Shown here one piece after another: positions 1 through 8,691 of a stretch of DNA of 64,000 nucleotides. Within the stretch, counting starts at the first letter, position 1. Each line of letters opens with the position of its first letter. This DNA is from JANLUX01 sp031366005 (GTDB taxonomy: Bacteria > Bacteroidota > Bacteroidia > AKYH767-A > OLB10), in assembly GCA_031366005.1 (NCBI GenBank), contig JANLZB010000076.1:99758-163757 (forward strand), written 5' to 3'. The notes below the pieces were generated by a model. That model ran no database searches. It was not told the DNA's origin and saw only the letters and a list, made by a program, of their open reading frames with translations. Position numbers and translations under genes: made by a program.

Positions 1-471
1 AAACTCCACAAGATTACGAACGCTCATCATGGGCATAAAAAATAATATTGCTAATAGCCCTCCAGCCATTTTCGCAGCTTTTATTCCGCCACTCTTATAA
101 GCAATTTTATAACCCAGGTAAACAATTATCATTGACCATACTGCATGCAATAATCTAACAACATACATTTTATTTTGCGGATCAAACATTCCCAAAAACT
201 CAAGCAAGCGAAACAAGAAATAGTGTAAACCCGGATAAAGCAAACTGTGCCCTGAAGGATGCACCATTTTATTGGTTGCAGAAGGAATCCAATCATTATA
301 ATCCGCTCCATCCACCCAACTTTGTGCGGCTTCTATAACCAGAAAATGATCATCATGCATACCATACCCTTTTGAAAAAATAACTGCAACCAAACGGAAA
401 AATCCCGCAGCAATCATTATCAGTAATAATGGTTTTTCTTTCCAGTATTGTTCTATTTTTTTGAGTACCAT
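1..471 (-). CDS. GT-C type membrane glycosyltransferase (N-terminal part, cut by window edge)
   Basis: The first 157 codons of a membrane protein that continues past the left edge. The start is the ATG at 471, which overlaps the end of the sugar transferase gene by 19 bases. A short lysine-rich N-terminus is followed by a hydrophobic segment (about residues 13-32) and then an acidic M-H-D-D-H motif (residues 38-42), placed just after the first membrane helix as in GT-C fold enzymes that use polyprenyl-phosphate sugars (GT39/ArnT/PIG-M type). A second motif, HPSGH (71-75), and more hydrophobic helices follow. Inferred role: addition of a sugar from a lipid-linked donor on the periplasmic side during polysaccharide assembly. 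Family assignment is by motif placement only; substrate unknown. Confidence 0.6.
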   Translation of the reverse strand, partial: MVLKKIEQYWKEKPLLLIMIAAGFFRLVAVIFSKGYGMHDDHFLVIEAAQSWVDGADYNDWIPSATNKMVHPSGHSLLYPGLHYFLFRLLEFLGMFDPQNKMYVVRLLHAVWSMIIVYLGYKIAYKSGGIKAAKMAGGLLAILFFMPMMSVRNLVEF

Positions 472-1052
472 ATACTGAAAACTGTTTTAAAAATAATATT
501 TAAATCGGTAATAAAATTTCTCTCCTCCATATATTTCAGATTCAGTTGAAGCTTTGCAGGCATGATCTCTTCAATATATTTTTTTTCAGGATCTTCTGAA
601 AGTGATAATATTTCGTTCTCATTAGCATAAGCAAGAGAGGCGTAATCAGTGATACCGGGTTTAATAGTTAATACCTTCTGTTGTTCATTATTATACAATG
701 AAATATATTTTCGTACTTCAGGTCGTGGACCTACAAGACTCATGTTACCCACCAAAACATTAATAAGTTGAGGCAATTCGTCTAATTTATATTTACGCAG
801 GTAATATCCCGCATTTGTAATACGTACATCACGATTTCCAACAGTAAGCAAACTTTTTTTATCTGCATCAGCAAACATTGTTCTGAATTTGAAGATTGAA
901 AAATTAACATTGTTTTTTCCAACACGTTGCTGCTGAAAAAATACTGAGCCTTTACTATCAAATTTAATCCACACTGCAATTACAAGAAAGATTGGAGAAA
1001 GTAGGATTAGAAAAATTAAACTTACTGAAAAATCAAACAATCGCTTCAGCAT
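453..1052 (-). CDS. Initiating undecaprenyl-phosphate phosphosugar transferase (PglC/WcaJ catalytic-domain type)
   Basis: A 199-residue protein covering only the bacterial sugar transferase domain (PF02397), the size of minimal PglC-type enzymes rather than the long WcaJ/WbaP forms. One hydrophobic re-entrant segment lies at residues 8-29, followed by the conserved QQRVGKN and FKFRTM segments (40-59), the catalytic Asp-Glu dyad D91-E92 in KLDELPQL, and the NMSLVGPRPE signature (103-112). Such enzymes move a phosphosugar from a UDP-sugar to undecaprenyl phosphate at the inner face of the membrane, starting glycan assembly. It lies 3 bases downstream of the DegT aminotransferase gene; the pairing resembles pglE-pglC, which suggests that the starting sugar may be amino-modified. 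That substrate is an inference. Confidence 0.9.
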   Translation of the reverse strand: MLKRLFDFSVSLIFLILLSPIFLVIAVWIKFDSKGSVFFQQQRVGKNNVNFSIFKFRTMFADADKKSLLTVGNRDVRITNAGYYLRKYKLDELPQLINVLVGNMSLVGPRPEVRKYISLYNNEQQKVLTIKPGITDYASLAYANENEILSLSEDPEKKYIEEIMPAKLQLNLKYMEERNFITDLNIIFKTVFSIWYSKK

Positions 1053-1055
1053 ACA

Positions 1056-2282
1056 TTACGCTTTTTGCATCAGCACTTCTTCAACCGATTGCGCTACTGC
1101 ACTTACCACCATTTCAATTTGTTCATCAGTAAGATCATAAAATACCGGCAAAGAAATTTCACGAGAATAATTATCGTAAGTAACCGGAAAATCTTTTATA
1201 TCATAACCATTATTTTTATAAAAGCTCAATAATGGTAATGGAATAAAATGCACGTTTACCGACACATCTTTATTAAAAATGGATTGTATAATTGCATCGC
1301 GTTGTTGTTCATTTATATTTTTAATCCGCAACGGATAAAGATGATAGGATGAAAAAGTTTTTCCATCATCACTTTGTTGCAAGGGTAATTCAGCCCATTG
1401 GTGTTTGCCAAGTAATTCTGAGTATCGTTTGCAAATATGTTTTCGCTTGATTAAAGTTTCATTATCATATCGTGCAAGTTCAACCAAACCCAGAGCAGCT
1501 TGCAAGTCGGTCATGTTACATTTAAAACCTGCTTCAATCACATCATACTTCCAGTTACCTTTTTGCATTTTAGCAAGCGCATCTTTATTCTGACCATGCA
1601 GTGTAAGAATACACAGGTAACGATAAATTTCTTCATTGTCAAATGGTAAAGGAAGATTAAGTGAAACACAACCACCTTCAGCAGTGCTGAGATTTTTTAC
1701 TGCATGAAATGAAAAAGCGGCTGCATCAGCACAAACTCCTGTTTTCTTTTGCTGATATATTGCTCCCAGCGAGTGCGCAGAATCACTCAGTACAAAAATT
1801 CTACCGAGTTGTTTCTGTAATTCATTGGAAGGATTGAATTTTTGTTTAACATCATTGCGTTTAACAAGCGACATGATTGCATCATAATTGCATGGGTAAC
1901 CACCAAAGTCAACAGGCATGATAACTTTCGTTTTTGAAGTGATTGCTTTTTCAATGGCTTCAATACTTATATTAAAATCATTTCCTGTGTCAACAATAAC
2001 AGGTCGTGCTCTGCAATGAACAACAACATTCGCAGTTGCAGTGTAAGTATAAGCAGGAACAATTACTTCGTCTCCTTCTTTCACGCCAAACCATCTCAGC
2101 ATAATTTCCATTCCTGCAGTAGCGGAGTTAACGCATAAAGTGGCTGCATTGCCATTATAAGCGCTTAAATTTTTTTCGAATTTTTTTGTTCGGGGACCGG
2201 TAGTTATCCATCCGCTTTTTAATGCTGCTATAACTTCATTAATAAGCAACTCATCAATTCTGGGAGGTGAAAATGGGATCAT
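1056..2282 (-). CDS. DegT/DnrJ/EryC1 family PLP-dependent sugar aminotransferase
   Basis: 408 residues, type I fold of the DegT/DnrJ/EryC1/StrS family. The start MIPFSPPRID and the SGWITTGP segment (23-30) are typical. D167 in SDSAH would contact the PLP pyridine nitrogen and K196 in FSFHAVKNLST is the Schiff-base lysine. The enzyme should transfer an amino group from glutamate to a keto nucleotide sugar. It sits next to the initiating sugar transferase, so it may make the 4-amino sugar that starts the glycan. It is also the best local candidate for the missing PseC step of pseudaminic acid synthesis, but it lies 18 kb away from the other pse genes. Which ketosugar it uses cannot be read from the sequence. 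Confidence 0.9.
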   Translation of the reverse strand: MIPFSPPRIDELLINEVIAALKSGWITTGPRTKKFEKNLSAYNGNAATLCVNSATAGMEIMLRWFGVKEGDEVIVPAYTYTATANVVVHCRARPVIVDTGNDFNISIEAIEKAITSKTKVIMPVDFGGYPCNYDAIMSLVKRNDVKQKFNPSNELQKQLGRIFVLSDSAHSLGAIYQQKKTGVCADAAAFSFHAVKNLSTAEGGCVSLNLPLPFDNEEIYRYLCILTLHGQNKDALAKMQKGNWKYDVIEAGFKCNMTDLQAALGLVELARYDNETLIKRKHICKRYSELLGKHQWAELPLQQSDDGKTFSSYHLYPLRIKNINEQQRDAIIQSIFNKDVSVNVHFIPLPLLSFYKNNGYDIKDFPVTYDNYSREISLPVFYDLTDEQIEMVVSAVAQSVEEVLMQKA

Positions 2283-2285
2283 ATA

Positions 2286-2372
2286 AGGAGTTTAAAGTCT
2301 AAAGTTTAAAGTTTATTTTTAATAATCATCAAATTATTAAATTATTTATCATCAAATTATTTCATTATTTCA
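2286..2372. repeat. Intergenic short tandem repeats (AGTTTAA words and ATCATCAAATTATT words)
   Basis: The gap between two cluster genes holds four consecutive heptamers of the form AGTTTAA/AGTCTAA/AGTTTAA/AGTTTAT (2289-2316), then two copies of a 14-base unit ATCATCAAATTATT (starting near 2326 and 2349). No hairpin with a T-run is evident. Similar words recur in other gaps of this window. Confidence 0.6.
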
Positions 2373-4416
2373 TTTTTCCATCACTATTTTTCTTCTTTGT
2401 TTCTTCATTGATATAAAAGCTCATGCTTGCATAATAAGCCCTTGCCTTTTTAAATAGTTCATTCAGCTTTTCGTTTGGTGTTTGTATTTTTTCCAATTCA
2501 CCTGAATTATTTTTCCAGTTATAAAATCTATTGTCGGGATCAAACTTTACAGCGCCATCATCATTGATTGCTATAAAATCTCCGGTGTTTACTGCATAAT
2601 AATCATTGTGTTTCAAGCTGCTGTCAAATAAATTTAATCCTCCCTTAAAATATTTTGCATCTGATAAAGCTAAATTATAAATGGTAGGGAAAATATCTTT
2701 ATGTGAAGCCCACAGAGATGTGTCAACCCTCGCATGTACTAAATATTTTTCAGGAATATACATTACCAATGGAACACTTAATCGTTGAGCCCACTCATCC
2801 TCTTTAAAATCAAATAACATTAAATTATTATGATCACCTGTTGCAATTACAATTGTATTATCAGCAAATGGAGATGCTTTTATTTTATCAATAAATCTTC
2901 CAAGACAATCATTGGAATATTGATAATTGGTAAGATTTTTTTTAGCGAGATTTTCATCCACCTTCAATGGTTTTGGCAAGGATAGAGGAATATTTACCGG
3001 CAAGGGTTTATAATGTGATGGCAATGTAAATGGCGTATGATTGGTAGTGCTTAACGCATAAACAAATAGCGGTTGTTTATTATTTTCATTTAATTTAAGG
3101 AAGATATAATCAAAAAGATATTCATCAAACACACCCCATTCACATTCTGTTGCTTCAGTAATTTTAGCTTTTATATTTTGATTGCTCTCTACATTTTTAA
3201 AATATTGAAAAGGAATAAACTCATTTATATTTCTCCATCCTAATTTACCTCCTGTTATAAATGTGGTGTTGTATCCCGCTTCCGCAAAGGGTTTAGCTAC
3301 CGAGGAATGATAAGTCTGATAACGGTATTTGGATTGGGTAAGTGAACTAACCGGAGTGTTCACCATGGTTCCCTCCAGGCTTACAATGGTTCCGTTACCG
3401 GAAGAAATAAAATGACGGAACACAATGTCATCATGAAAATGTTTTTCTAATGCACCTAATAAATTACAATCCTTACTTTGAAGATTAAGATTGTAATTAC
3501 TCATACTTTCCATTAAAAAGAAAATAACATTGGGAGGATGTTGTTGTGCATATTCATTGAAAGGTGTTTTACTAAAGAGGGCCTCAAATCCTTTTGAGGT
3601 ATCAGCATGTATATAATCACTGATCGCAATTTCAGGATTGTTGTATCCCATTTTATTTACCAACTCTTTGTTGCCCTCAAAACTTGATTGTGAATGACGA
3701 AACATGAATGCTACTTTTAACGCGAAGGGAGCGTTGACAGGTAATAAATTTATCGTACTGTTTTCTGAAACTGTTGAATCATCAATCTGCAATGGAAAGG
3801 TACCAAGTGAGCCACGCATCCCCAGGAAAAAAAATCCAAATGTTAGAACAATAGTAATAATCGCATTCTTTTTTTTAAGTTTTAAAAACGATGGCAATTC
3901 TCCCTGGTGAAATCTTTTTGCCAATTTGTACATGAGAAAAATCATCAGTATGATAAAAATCAATGCACGCACCAGAGGATAATCGCTCCAGACTGATTTC
4001 ATTACTGCTTCTGTATCATCTTCAAAAAAACCAAACACCATCATGTTAAAGTGTGACTGGAAATAAGTGTAATAATAAATATCTATTACAGACAAGAGTA
4101 AATAGGCCGACAATATAAAAGTATTTAACACCGGTAAAAAATGATATATAAATTTTTGATAAGTGACAGCACGAAAAACAAAAATCAAAAGACAAAACAA
4201 CAATGAAGGAGCTAATGCATACATCATCACCATTGTATCAAAACGGAATCCTGTTATAAATGCTTTTGCAAGATCAATTTTTAATGAGGATAGAGAAGAC
4301 CAATCTGCAACGCGAAAAAGAAACACTACGCGGTAAATAAAAAATAATATTAAACCGAAAACATAAATTCTGAATAAGGCCCAAAGTTGTTTAATAAAAA
4401 AATTAAGTGAGCTCAT
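2365..4416 (-). CDS. LTA synthase family sulfatase-fold phosphotransferase
   Basis: 683 residues. Four to five membrane helices lie in the first 200 residues, followed by an extracytoplasmic sulfatase-fold domain. Catalytic features match the LtaS/OpgB/EptA superfamily: E303 in FFLMESMSNYN as metal ligand, T343 in SGNGTIVSLEGT as nucleophile, and the late ATGDHNN metal site. Enzymes of this family transfer phosphoglycerol or phosphoethanolamine from phospholipids to glycans or lipids. In this locus it probably decorates the polysaccharide or its lipid anchor; true lipoteichoic acid is not expected in a Gram-negative. It overlaps the upstream ligase gene by 14 bases, so coupled expression is likely. 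Confidence 0.85.
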   Translation of the reverse strand: MSSLNFFIKQLWALFRIYVFGLILFFIYRVVFLFRVADWSSLSSLKIDLAKAFITGFRFDTMVMMYALAPSLLFCLLIFVFRAVTYQKFIYHFLPVLNTFILSAYLLLSVIDIYYYTYFQSHFNMMVFGFFEDDTEAVMKSVWSDYPLVRALIFIILMIFLMYKLAKRFHQGELPSFLKLKKKNAIITIVLTFGFFFLGMRGSLGTFPLQIDDSTVSENSTINLLPVNAPFALKVAFMFRHSQSSFEGNKELVNKMGYNNPEIAISDYIHADTSKGFEALFSKTPFNEYAQQHPPNVIFFLMESMSNYNLNLQSKDCNLLGALEKHFHDDIVFRHFISSGNGTIVSLEGTMVNTPVSSLTQSKYRYQTYHSSVAKPFAEAGYNTTFITGGKLGWRNINEFIPFQYFKNVESNQNIKAKITEATECEWGVFDEYLFDYIFLKLNENNKQPLFVYALSTTNHTPFTLPSHYKPLPVNIPLSLPKPLKVDENLAKKNLTNYQYSNDCLGRFIDKIKASPFADNTIVIATGDHNNLMLFDFKEDEWAQRLSVPLVMYIPEKYLVHARVDTSLWASHKDIFPTIYNLALSDAKYFKGGLNLFDSSLKHNDYYAVNTGDFIAINDDGAVKFDPDNRFYNWKNNSGELEKIQTPNEKLNELFKKARAYYASMSFYINEETKKKNSDGKMK

Positions 4417-5665
4417 CTTTGGGATTGCTTATGCTTTGCCTGTAAAATAAAACACTGAAGAATGCATAAAATATAATTCCGTTTTGGCGTTCGAGAATTG
4501 ACTCTGTGATTGCATTAAGAATGATGATAACCTGAAAACAGATATATAACCAGTTTCGTTGCAGAATTGCAAGGCGCAAAGGTAATAGTAAGCAGCACAA
4601 CAGCAGGGTAATTCCAACAACTCCGAGTATAACTCCTGTATGCAAATATTGGTTATGCGGACTGAAGCGGTTCTCTACACCATATTGAAAATTATTTGCC
4701 TGGTATTGTTTTACTAACTCTTCTTTAAGATCACCCGTTCCCACACCAATCAACCAATTTCGTTTGATAACTGCTGCTGCACTTTTCCAGAATTCAATGC
4801 GTGATTGCGTACTGTTGTAAGCAGGCGTCTCCGGTGTGGCAGGTTCAACAGGTTTTGCCTCCGGATTATTTTGCATTATCACATCTTCCACTTGTTTATA
4901 GCGATTATAAAGTTGTGTTATTTTAAAATTCAGCAATGCAACTCCAATCAAGGAAATTACCAGGATCGCAATTCCTTTTTTATATTTTCTTATTTGAATT
5001 ATCGAATAAAATAAAACAGTGATTAAGCTGGTGGCAATGGCAGTGCGTGCGGAAAGTAAAAGAATATTTAACACAATAAAAATCATGACTGCAATTAACC
5101 TGGTTTTTTTTAATGTTATAAAACTGTTCCAGTGTTTAATTGCATCTTCTAGTAAAAATAACAATACAAGATTCAGATAAATGGTGAAATAAGTAACATG
5201 CAACAGCGATGAATAAAATTTGTAGAAAAAAACGGTTTGATCATTTGTGTGAACATAATTTATGATGGCAGTGATAAGACAATAAATGCATGCGATAATA
5301 TTTCCGGCTATAAAAGTTTGTTTGATTTTATTAATAACTTTTTCAGTAATGAAAGTAGTTCCTAAAAAAAGGGGAAAAATTAAAAAACTGAGTTTGGTTT
5401 CAATGTCTTTCCATCCGTATTGTAAATCATCTGACCAAAGCAACCCTACCAGATGCAACACGAAGAAACCAATCAATATAAAAATAAAAGGAGCATTTTT
5501 AAAAGTGATATCAATTGACAGATATTTTTTTTGAACTATCCATGCAATCACTAAAGCAATGATTGCAAAAATGGATACTTGCTGATAAAATGGCAATGTA
5601 AAAGCAATAATTAAAAGCAATATTTCTGAAAATGTATAATTGAGTTTTTGAAGAGTTTGATTCAT
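4403..5665 (-). CDS. O-antigen ligase / polymerase family membrane protein (Wzy_C, WaaL-like)
   Basis: 420 residues, about ten to twelve hydrophobic segments, with one large periplasmic loop roughly at residues 255-340 before the last helices. The loop holds the family signature RIEFWKSA...IGVGTGD and FSPHNQYLHTGVILG, where the histidine is the residue associated with ligase activity in WaaL-type proteins. WaaL moves a finished glycan from undecaprenyl diphosphate to lipid A-core, while Wzy polymerises; the two cannot be told apart by sequence alone. Because the locus has a Wzm/Wzt exporter, a ligase role is favoured. The stop overlaps the following LTA synthase-like gene. Confidence 0.85.
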   Translation of the reverse strand: MNQTLQKLNYTFSEILLLIIAFTLPFYQQVSIFAIIALVIAWIVQKKYLSIDITFKNAPFIFILIGFFVLHLVGLLWSDDLQYGWKDIETKLSFLIFPLFLGTTFITEKVINKIKQTFIAGNIIACIYCLITAIINYVHTNDQTVFFYKFYSSLLHVTYFTIYLNLVLLFLLEDAIKHWNSFITLKKTRLIAVMIFIVLNILLLSARTAIATSLITVLFYSIIQIRKYKKGIAILVISLIGVALLNFKITQLYNRYKQVEDVIMQNNPEAKPVEPATPETPAYNSTQSRIEFWKSAAAVIKRNWLIGVGTGDLKEELVKQYQANNFQYGVENRFSPHNQYLHTGVILGVVGITLLLCCLLLPLRLAILQRNWLYICFQVIIILNAITESILERQNGIIFYAFFSVLFYRQSISNPKDELT

Positions 5666-5677
5666 TGCGTTTGCTGA

Positions 5678-6640
5678 TTATTTTTTGAATAAGCCTGCAA
5701 TAAAACCCGCACCATAACTAATGTGAAGTGTTGGATAAATAATCAGGCAATATATTTTTGATTTAAGAGATAAATTATTGTTTAAGCTGAAATAAATAGT
5801 TAATAAAAAATAGAGTAGGAGAGGAGACGTAACAAGTAATAAAAATTTAAATTGGAAGGAAAATAAAATAAAAAATAAAAGATAGAATACAAATGCGGAA
5901 GGAATTAAATGTCTTAGCTTCATTTCACTTTTTACTTTTTTTAAAACCAAAGGTTTGTACAAACCATATTGAAAATACTGGATGAATAACTTTTTAACAT
6001 TCGATCTTGGATAATAAACTGAACGTATTTCAGGATTGAGATAAATTTTTTTGCCTTTGCTTTTTGCACGATAATGAAACTCATCATCCTGGTTACGTTT
6101 CATTCTTACATCAAATAAACCAACATCATTAAACAATTCACGTTTCCATGCACCAAGATAAACACTGTCAACATAACCCTTTGCATTCTCGTCATGAAAA
6201 CTGCTATCACCAACACCCATTTTTGTTGATGTACAATAAGCCACTGCTTTTTGAAAAGAAGTTTTACCCGTAGCACGCATTGGTCCGCCTACTATGTCAG
6301 CATTAACTGTGTTGAATGTTTTTACGATTGTACTGATGTAATCATCGGCATATTCAGTGTGAGCATCCATGCGGATAATGATGTCTCCTCTCGATTTGGT
6401 TATAGCAAGGTTAAGTGCATATGGCACTGTCTTGTTTGGATTGTTGAGTACAAATAAATTTTTAAAGCTGTTTTTAAAATTTAGGGCTATTTCTTTGGTT
6501 TTATCATCACTGCTCCCGTCCACAATAAATATTTCCAGGTTGTTTTGTATAAAATCCTGTGTTAACAGGTTATTTAAAACAGTTGAGATAAATTTTTCCT
6601 CGTTGCGACACGGAATAATGATGGAAACAGGGATAGACAT
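5678..6640 (-). CDS. Glycosyltransferase family 2 with C-terminal membrane helices
   Basis: 320 residues. The N-terminal GT-A domain begins PVSIIIPCRNEEKFI, with DGSSDDKT and the metal-binding RMDAHTEYADDY motif near residues 94-105, and an RNQDDEFHYRA acceptor-site motif near 182. Two or three hydrophobic segments fill residues 245-315, so it is membrane-anchored. This resembles succinoglycan ExoA-type transferases that add sugars to a lipid-linked intermediate at the cytoplasmic face. It starts 6 bases after the GT4 gene stops and ends 12 bases before the ligase gene. Confidence 0.85.
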   Translation of the reverse strand: MSIPVSIIIPCRNEEKFISTVLNNLLTQDFIQNNLEIFIVDGSSDDKTKEIALNFKNSFKNLFVLNNPNKTVPYALNLAITKSRGDIIIRMDAHTEYADDYISTIVKTFNTVNADIVGGPMRATGKTSFQKAVAYCTSTKMGVGDSSFHDENAKGYVDSVYLGAWKRELFNDVGLFDVRMKRNQDDEFHYRAKSKGKKIYLNPEIRSVYYPRSNVKKLFIQYFQYGLYKPLVLKKVKSEMKLRHLIPSAFVFYLLFFILFSFQFKFLLLVTSPLLLYFLLTIYFSLNNNLSLKSKIYCLIIYPTLHISYGAGFIAGLFKK

Positions 6641-6646
6641 CTGGTT

Positions 6647-7735
6647 CTATTGTGGAGTAGCAGTTGTGAGTTTTCTGTATAGGTTACTCATTCGAAGCAA
6701 GCTTAAATCCCAGTTATATAATGTTTCTGCTTTTTTTCTTCCGTTTTCTCCCATGATTTTGCGTAGTGATGCATCTGTTAGTAAAAGCTGAAGTGCATTT
6801 GCAGTGTCCTCATCATCTTTAACATTCACTATAATCCCTGTTATTTTATCATCCACTACTTCTGTTAATCCACCAATGCGTGTTGCAACCACAGGGATAC
6901 CACTAGCCAATGCTTCCACTGCTGCCACTCCAAATGTTTCCGAGTCAAGTATTGATAGGATGGCAAACACATCGAAATTTTGTAAAATATTGAGATAACG
7001 TTCAAGTTCATTCTTTTGATTGATATATCCATGAAAAATTACTTTATCAGAAATGTTTAATGAAGCGCAAAGATTTTGTAATTCTTTTTTTTGTGGACCA
7101 TCACCTACAATTTCCAAGATTGCATTTGGAAAAGTTGCATGAATACGGTGAAAGGCTTTAATCAAATACTCCACTCCGTATTTCGGAGAAAGTGTTCTTA
7201 TGGTACCGATACGCAAAAGAGCATTGTTTAATTTTTCTTTTTTAGGATGAAAGAGATTCAAATCAACACCAAAGGGAACCAGCATTGCTTCGCATCCACT
7301 CAGGCGCTTAACTTCCTTCTTCGTTATTTCAGAAAGGACAGTAACAGCATCGGCATGAGCCAAGGCATTCACTACTATCTTTCGCATGAAAATATTTTTT
7401 GGGCTATCAAAAATATCTGATCCCCAACCTGTGAGTAGAAATGGATGGAATCGACTCTTGTCTGCCAGAAATCCATAGCTCGTAGCATAATGAGCATGTA
7501 GTAAATCCGGTTTAATTTGTTTCAAAAGTTTTTTAACCCGGTACACGTTTAAGAGGTAATCCAGTTTTGTGTGTGTAAATCTTTTTAGTGAATGATAGTT
7601 AACGTTACTAAATTTTATTCCACGCGAGAAAGAAATTACATGTAAGTCAAAATCATTTTGCAATCGTAGCCCATCTACCCATTTCTGGTTGTGCACACTC
7701 CCATTATCACATAAGATACAGATTCTTACAGCCAT
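6647..7735 (-). CDS. Glycosyltransferase family 4 (GT-B fold)
   Basis: 362 residues with the two Rossmann-like domains of a GT4 retaining transferase. Visible features are the N-terminal RICILCDNGSVHNQKWVDGL acceptor domain, GWGSDIF, the RIGTIRTLSPKYGVEYLIKA hinge, LEIVGDGPQKKEL, and the C-terminal nucleotide-binding E-x7-E region SETFGVAAVEALASGIPVVA. It should add a hexose or amino sugar from a nucleotide donor in the cytoplasm. The gene overlaps the upstream epimerase gene by 10 bases. Confidence 0.9.
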   Translation of the reverse strand: MAVRICILCDNGSVHNQKWVDGLRLQNDFDLHVISFSRGIKFSNVNYHSLKRFTHTKLDYLLNVYRVKKLLKQIKPDLLHAHYATSYGFLADKSRFHPFLLTGWGSDIFDSPKNIFMRKIVVNALAHADAVTVLSEITKKEVKRLSGCEAMLVPFGVDLNLFHPKKEKLNNALLRIGTIRTLSPKYGVEYLIKAFHRIHATFPNAILEIVGDGPQKKELQNLCASLNISDKVIFHGYINQKNELERYLNILQNFDVFAILSILDSETFGVAAVEALASGIPVVATRIGGLTEVVDDKITGIIVNVKDDEDTANALQLLLTDASLRKIMGENGRKKAETLYNWDLSLLRMSNLYRKLTTATPQ

Positions 7736-8691
7736 CCTTTTTTCCTGTAATATTTTACAAGATTATTTAATCCCGTGATTAACCATTCTTTTTCATTGAA
7801 ATCAATTACCTGTTTAAGTTTATCAGAAGGATAGATTTTCGTGTTAGTCAGCTCACGGTATTTTTCCAGATCAAATATTCTCAATGAAGGTGGAAGCAGA
7901 TTCCCAATTCTTGCTACAGGATATGCAAAGAATCCTGGAAGACATAATGGCTTAAATTTTATTCCAGTTGCATTTTGGATGATGCCAATAAATTCATTGA
8001 TGTTGCAGGCAGAATTCACATTATAAATTTCATTTTTAAACATATCATTTCTTATCATTTCAAAGATCACATAGGTCAGCGATTTTACATAAACGTAATT
8101 GACCATTGCATTTGCATCAATGTAAAAAAAATGTTTTCTGATTATTGAACGTATCAGGTTTAATAATTTCTTTCCATCGTCTGCTTCACCAATTACATTA
8201 GTTGGTCTTAAGATCGAGAAAGATAAGTTTTGTTTGGGTCCTTGTTTAATTATGATATGTTCTGCTTCAAGTTTTGTTTTCTCATATTCGTTTTGAGGGT
8301 AACAAGCCTGATTTTCGTCTAACTGGTGTTGCGGATGTTTCTGTAATCCATATACTCCACCGCTGCTGATATGTACAAGTTTTATTTCCGGATATTTAGA
8401 CATTGCAGAAAGAACTTTATGAGTGCCTTCTACATTTGTCTCGCGCATTTTTAAAACATTACGTTTTTCTCCTGCAATGTGAACAAAATAATTGGTTTGC
8501 GAAAGTTCAGTTGAGAACTTATGGAAACTTGTTAAATCGCCTTCTAAAATTTTAATTCGGTTTGATTGGTATGATCTTAACTTGTCTGGATGACGTGTGA
8601 GTAAAAAAAAATTTACATCTGGAGGAGCATCCTGCAGCAAATGCTGGCCAATAAATCCTGTTCCACCTGTTAAAAAAACTGATACACTCAT
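7726..8691 (-). CDS. NAD-dependent sugar epimerase/dehydratase (extended SDR)
   Basis: 321 residues. The N-terminal cofactor motif GGTGFIG (9-15) and the catalytic Y-x3-K (YEKTK), with a preceding SSGGVYG serine, mark an extended short-chain dehydrogenase that acts on nucleotide sugars or on lipid-linked sugars. The exact product is not determinable; candidates are a 4-epimerase or a 4-ketoreductase that finishes a deoxysugar. It overlaps the GT2 gene before it by 4 bases and the GT4 gene after it by 10 bases. Confidence 0.85.
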   Translation of the reverse strand: MSVSVFLTGGTGFIGQHLLQDAPPDVNFFLLTRHPDKLRSYQSNRIKILEGDLTSFHKFSTELSQTNYFVHIAGEKRNVLKMRETNVEGTHKVLSAMSKYPEIKLVHISSGGVYGLQKHPQHQLDENQACYPQNEYEKTKLEAEHIIIKQGPKQNLSFSILRPTNVIGEADDGKKLLNLIRSIIRKHFFYIDANAMVNYVYVKSLTYVIFEMIRNDMFKNEIYNVNSACNINEFIGIIQNATGIKFKPLCLPGFFAYPVARIGNLLPPSLRIFDLEKYRELTNTKIYPSDKLKQVIDFNEKEWLITGLNNLVKYYRKKGWL

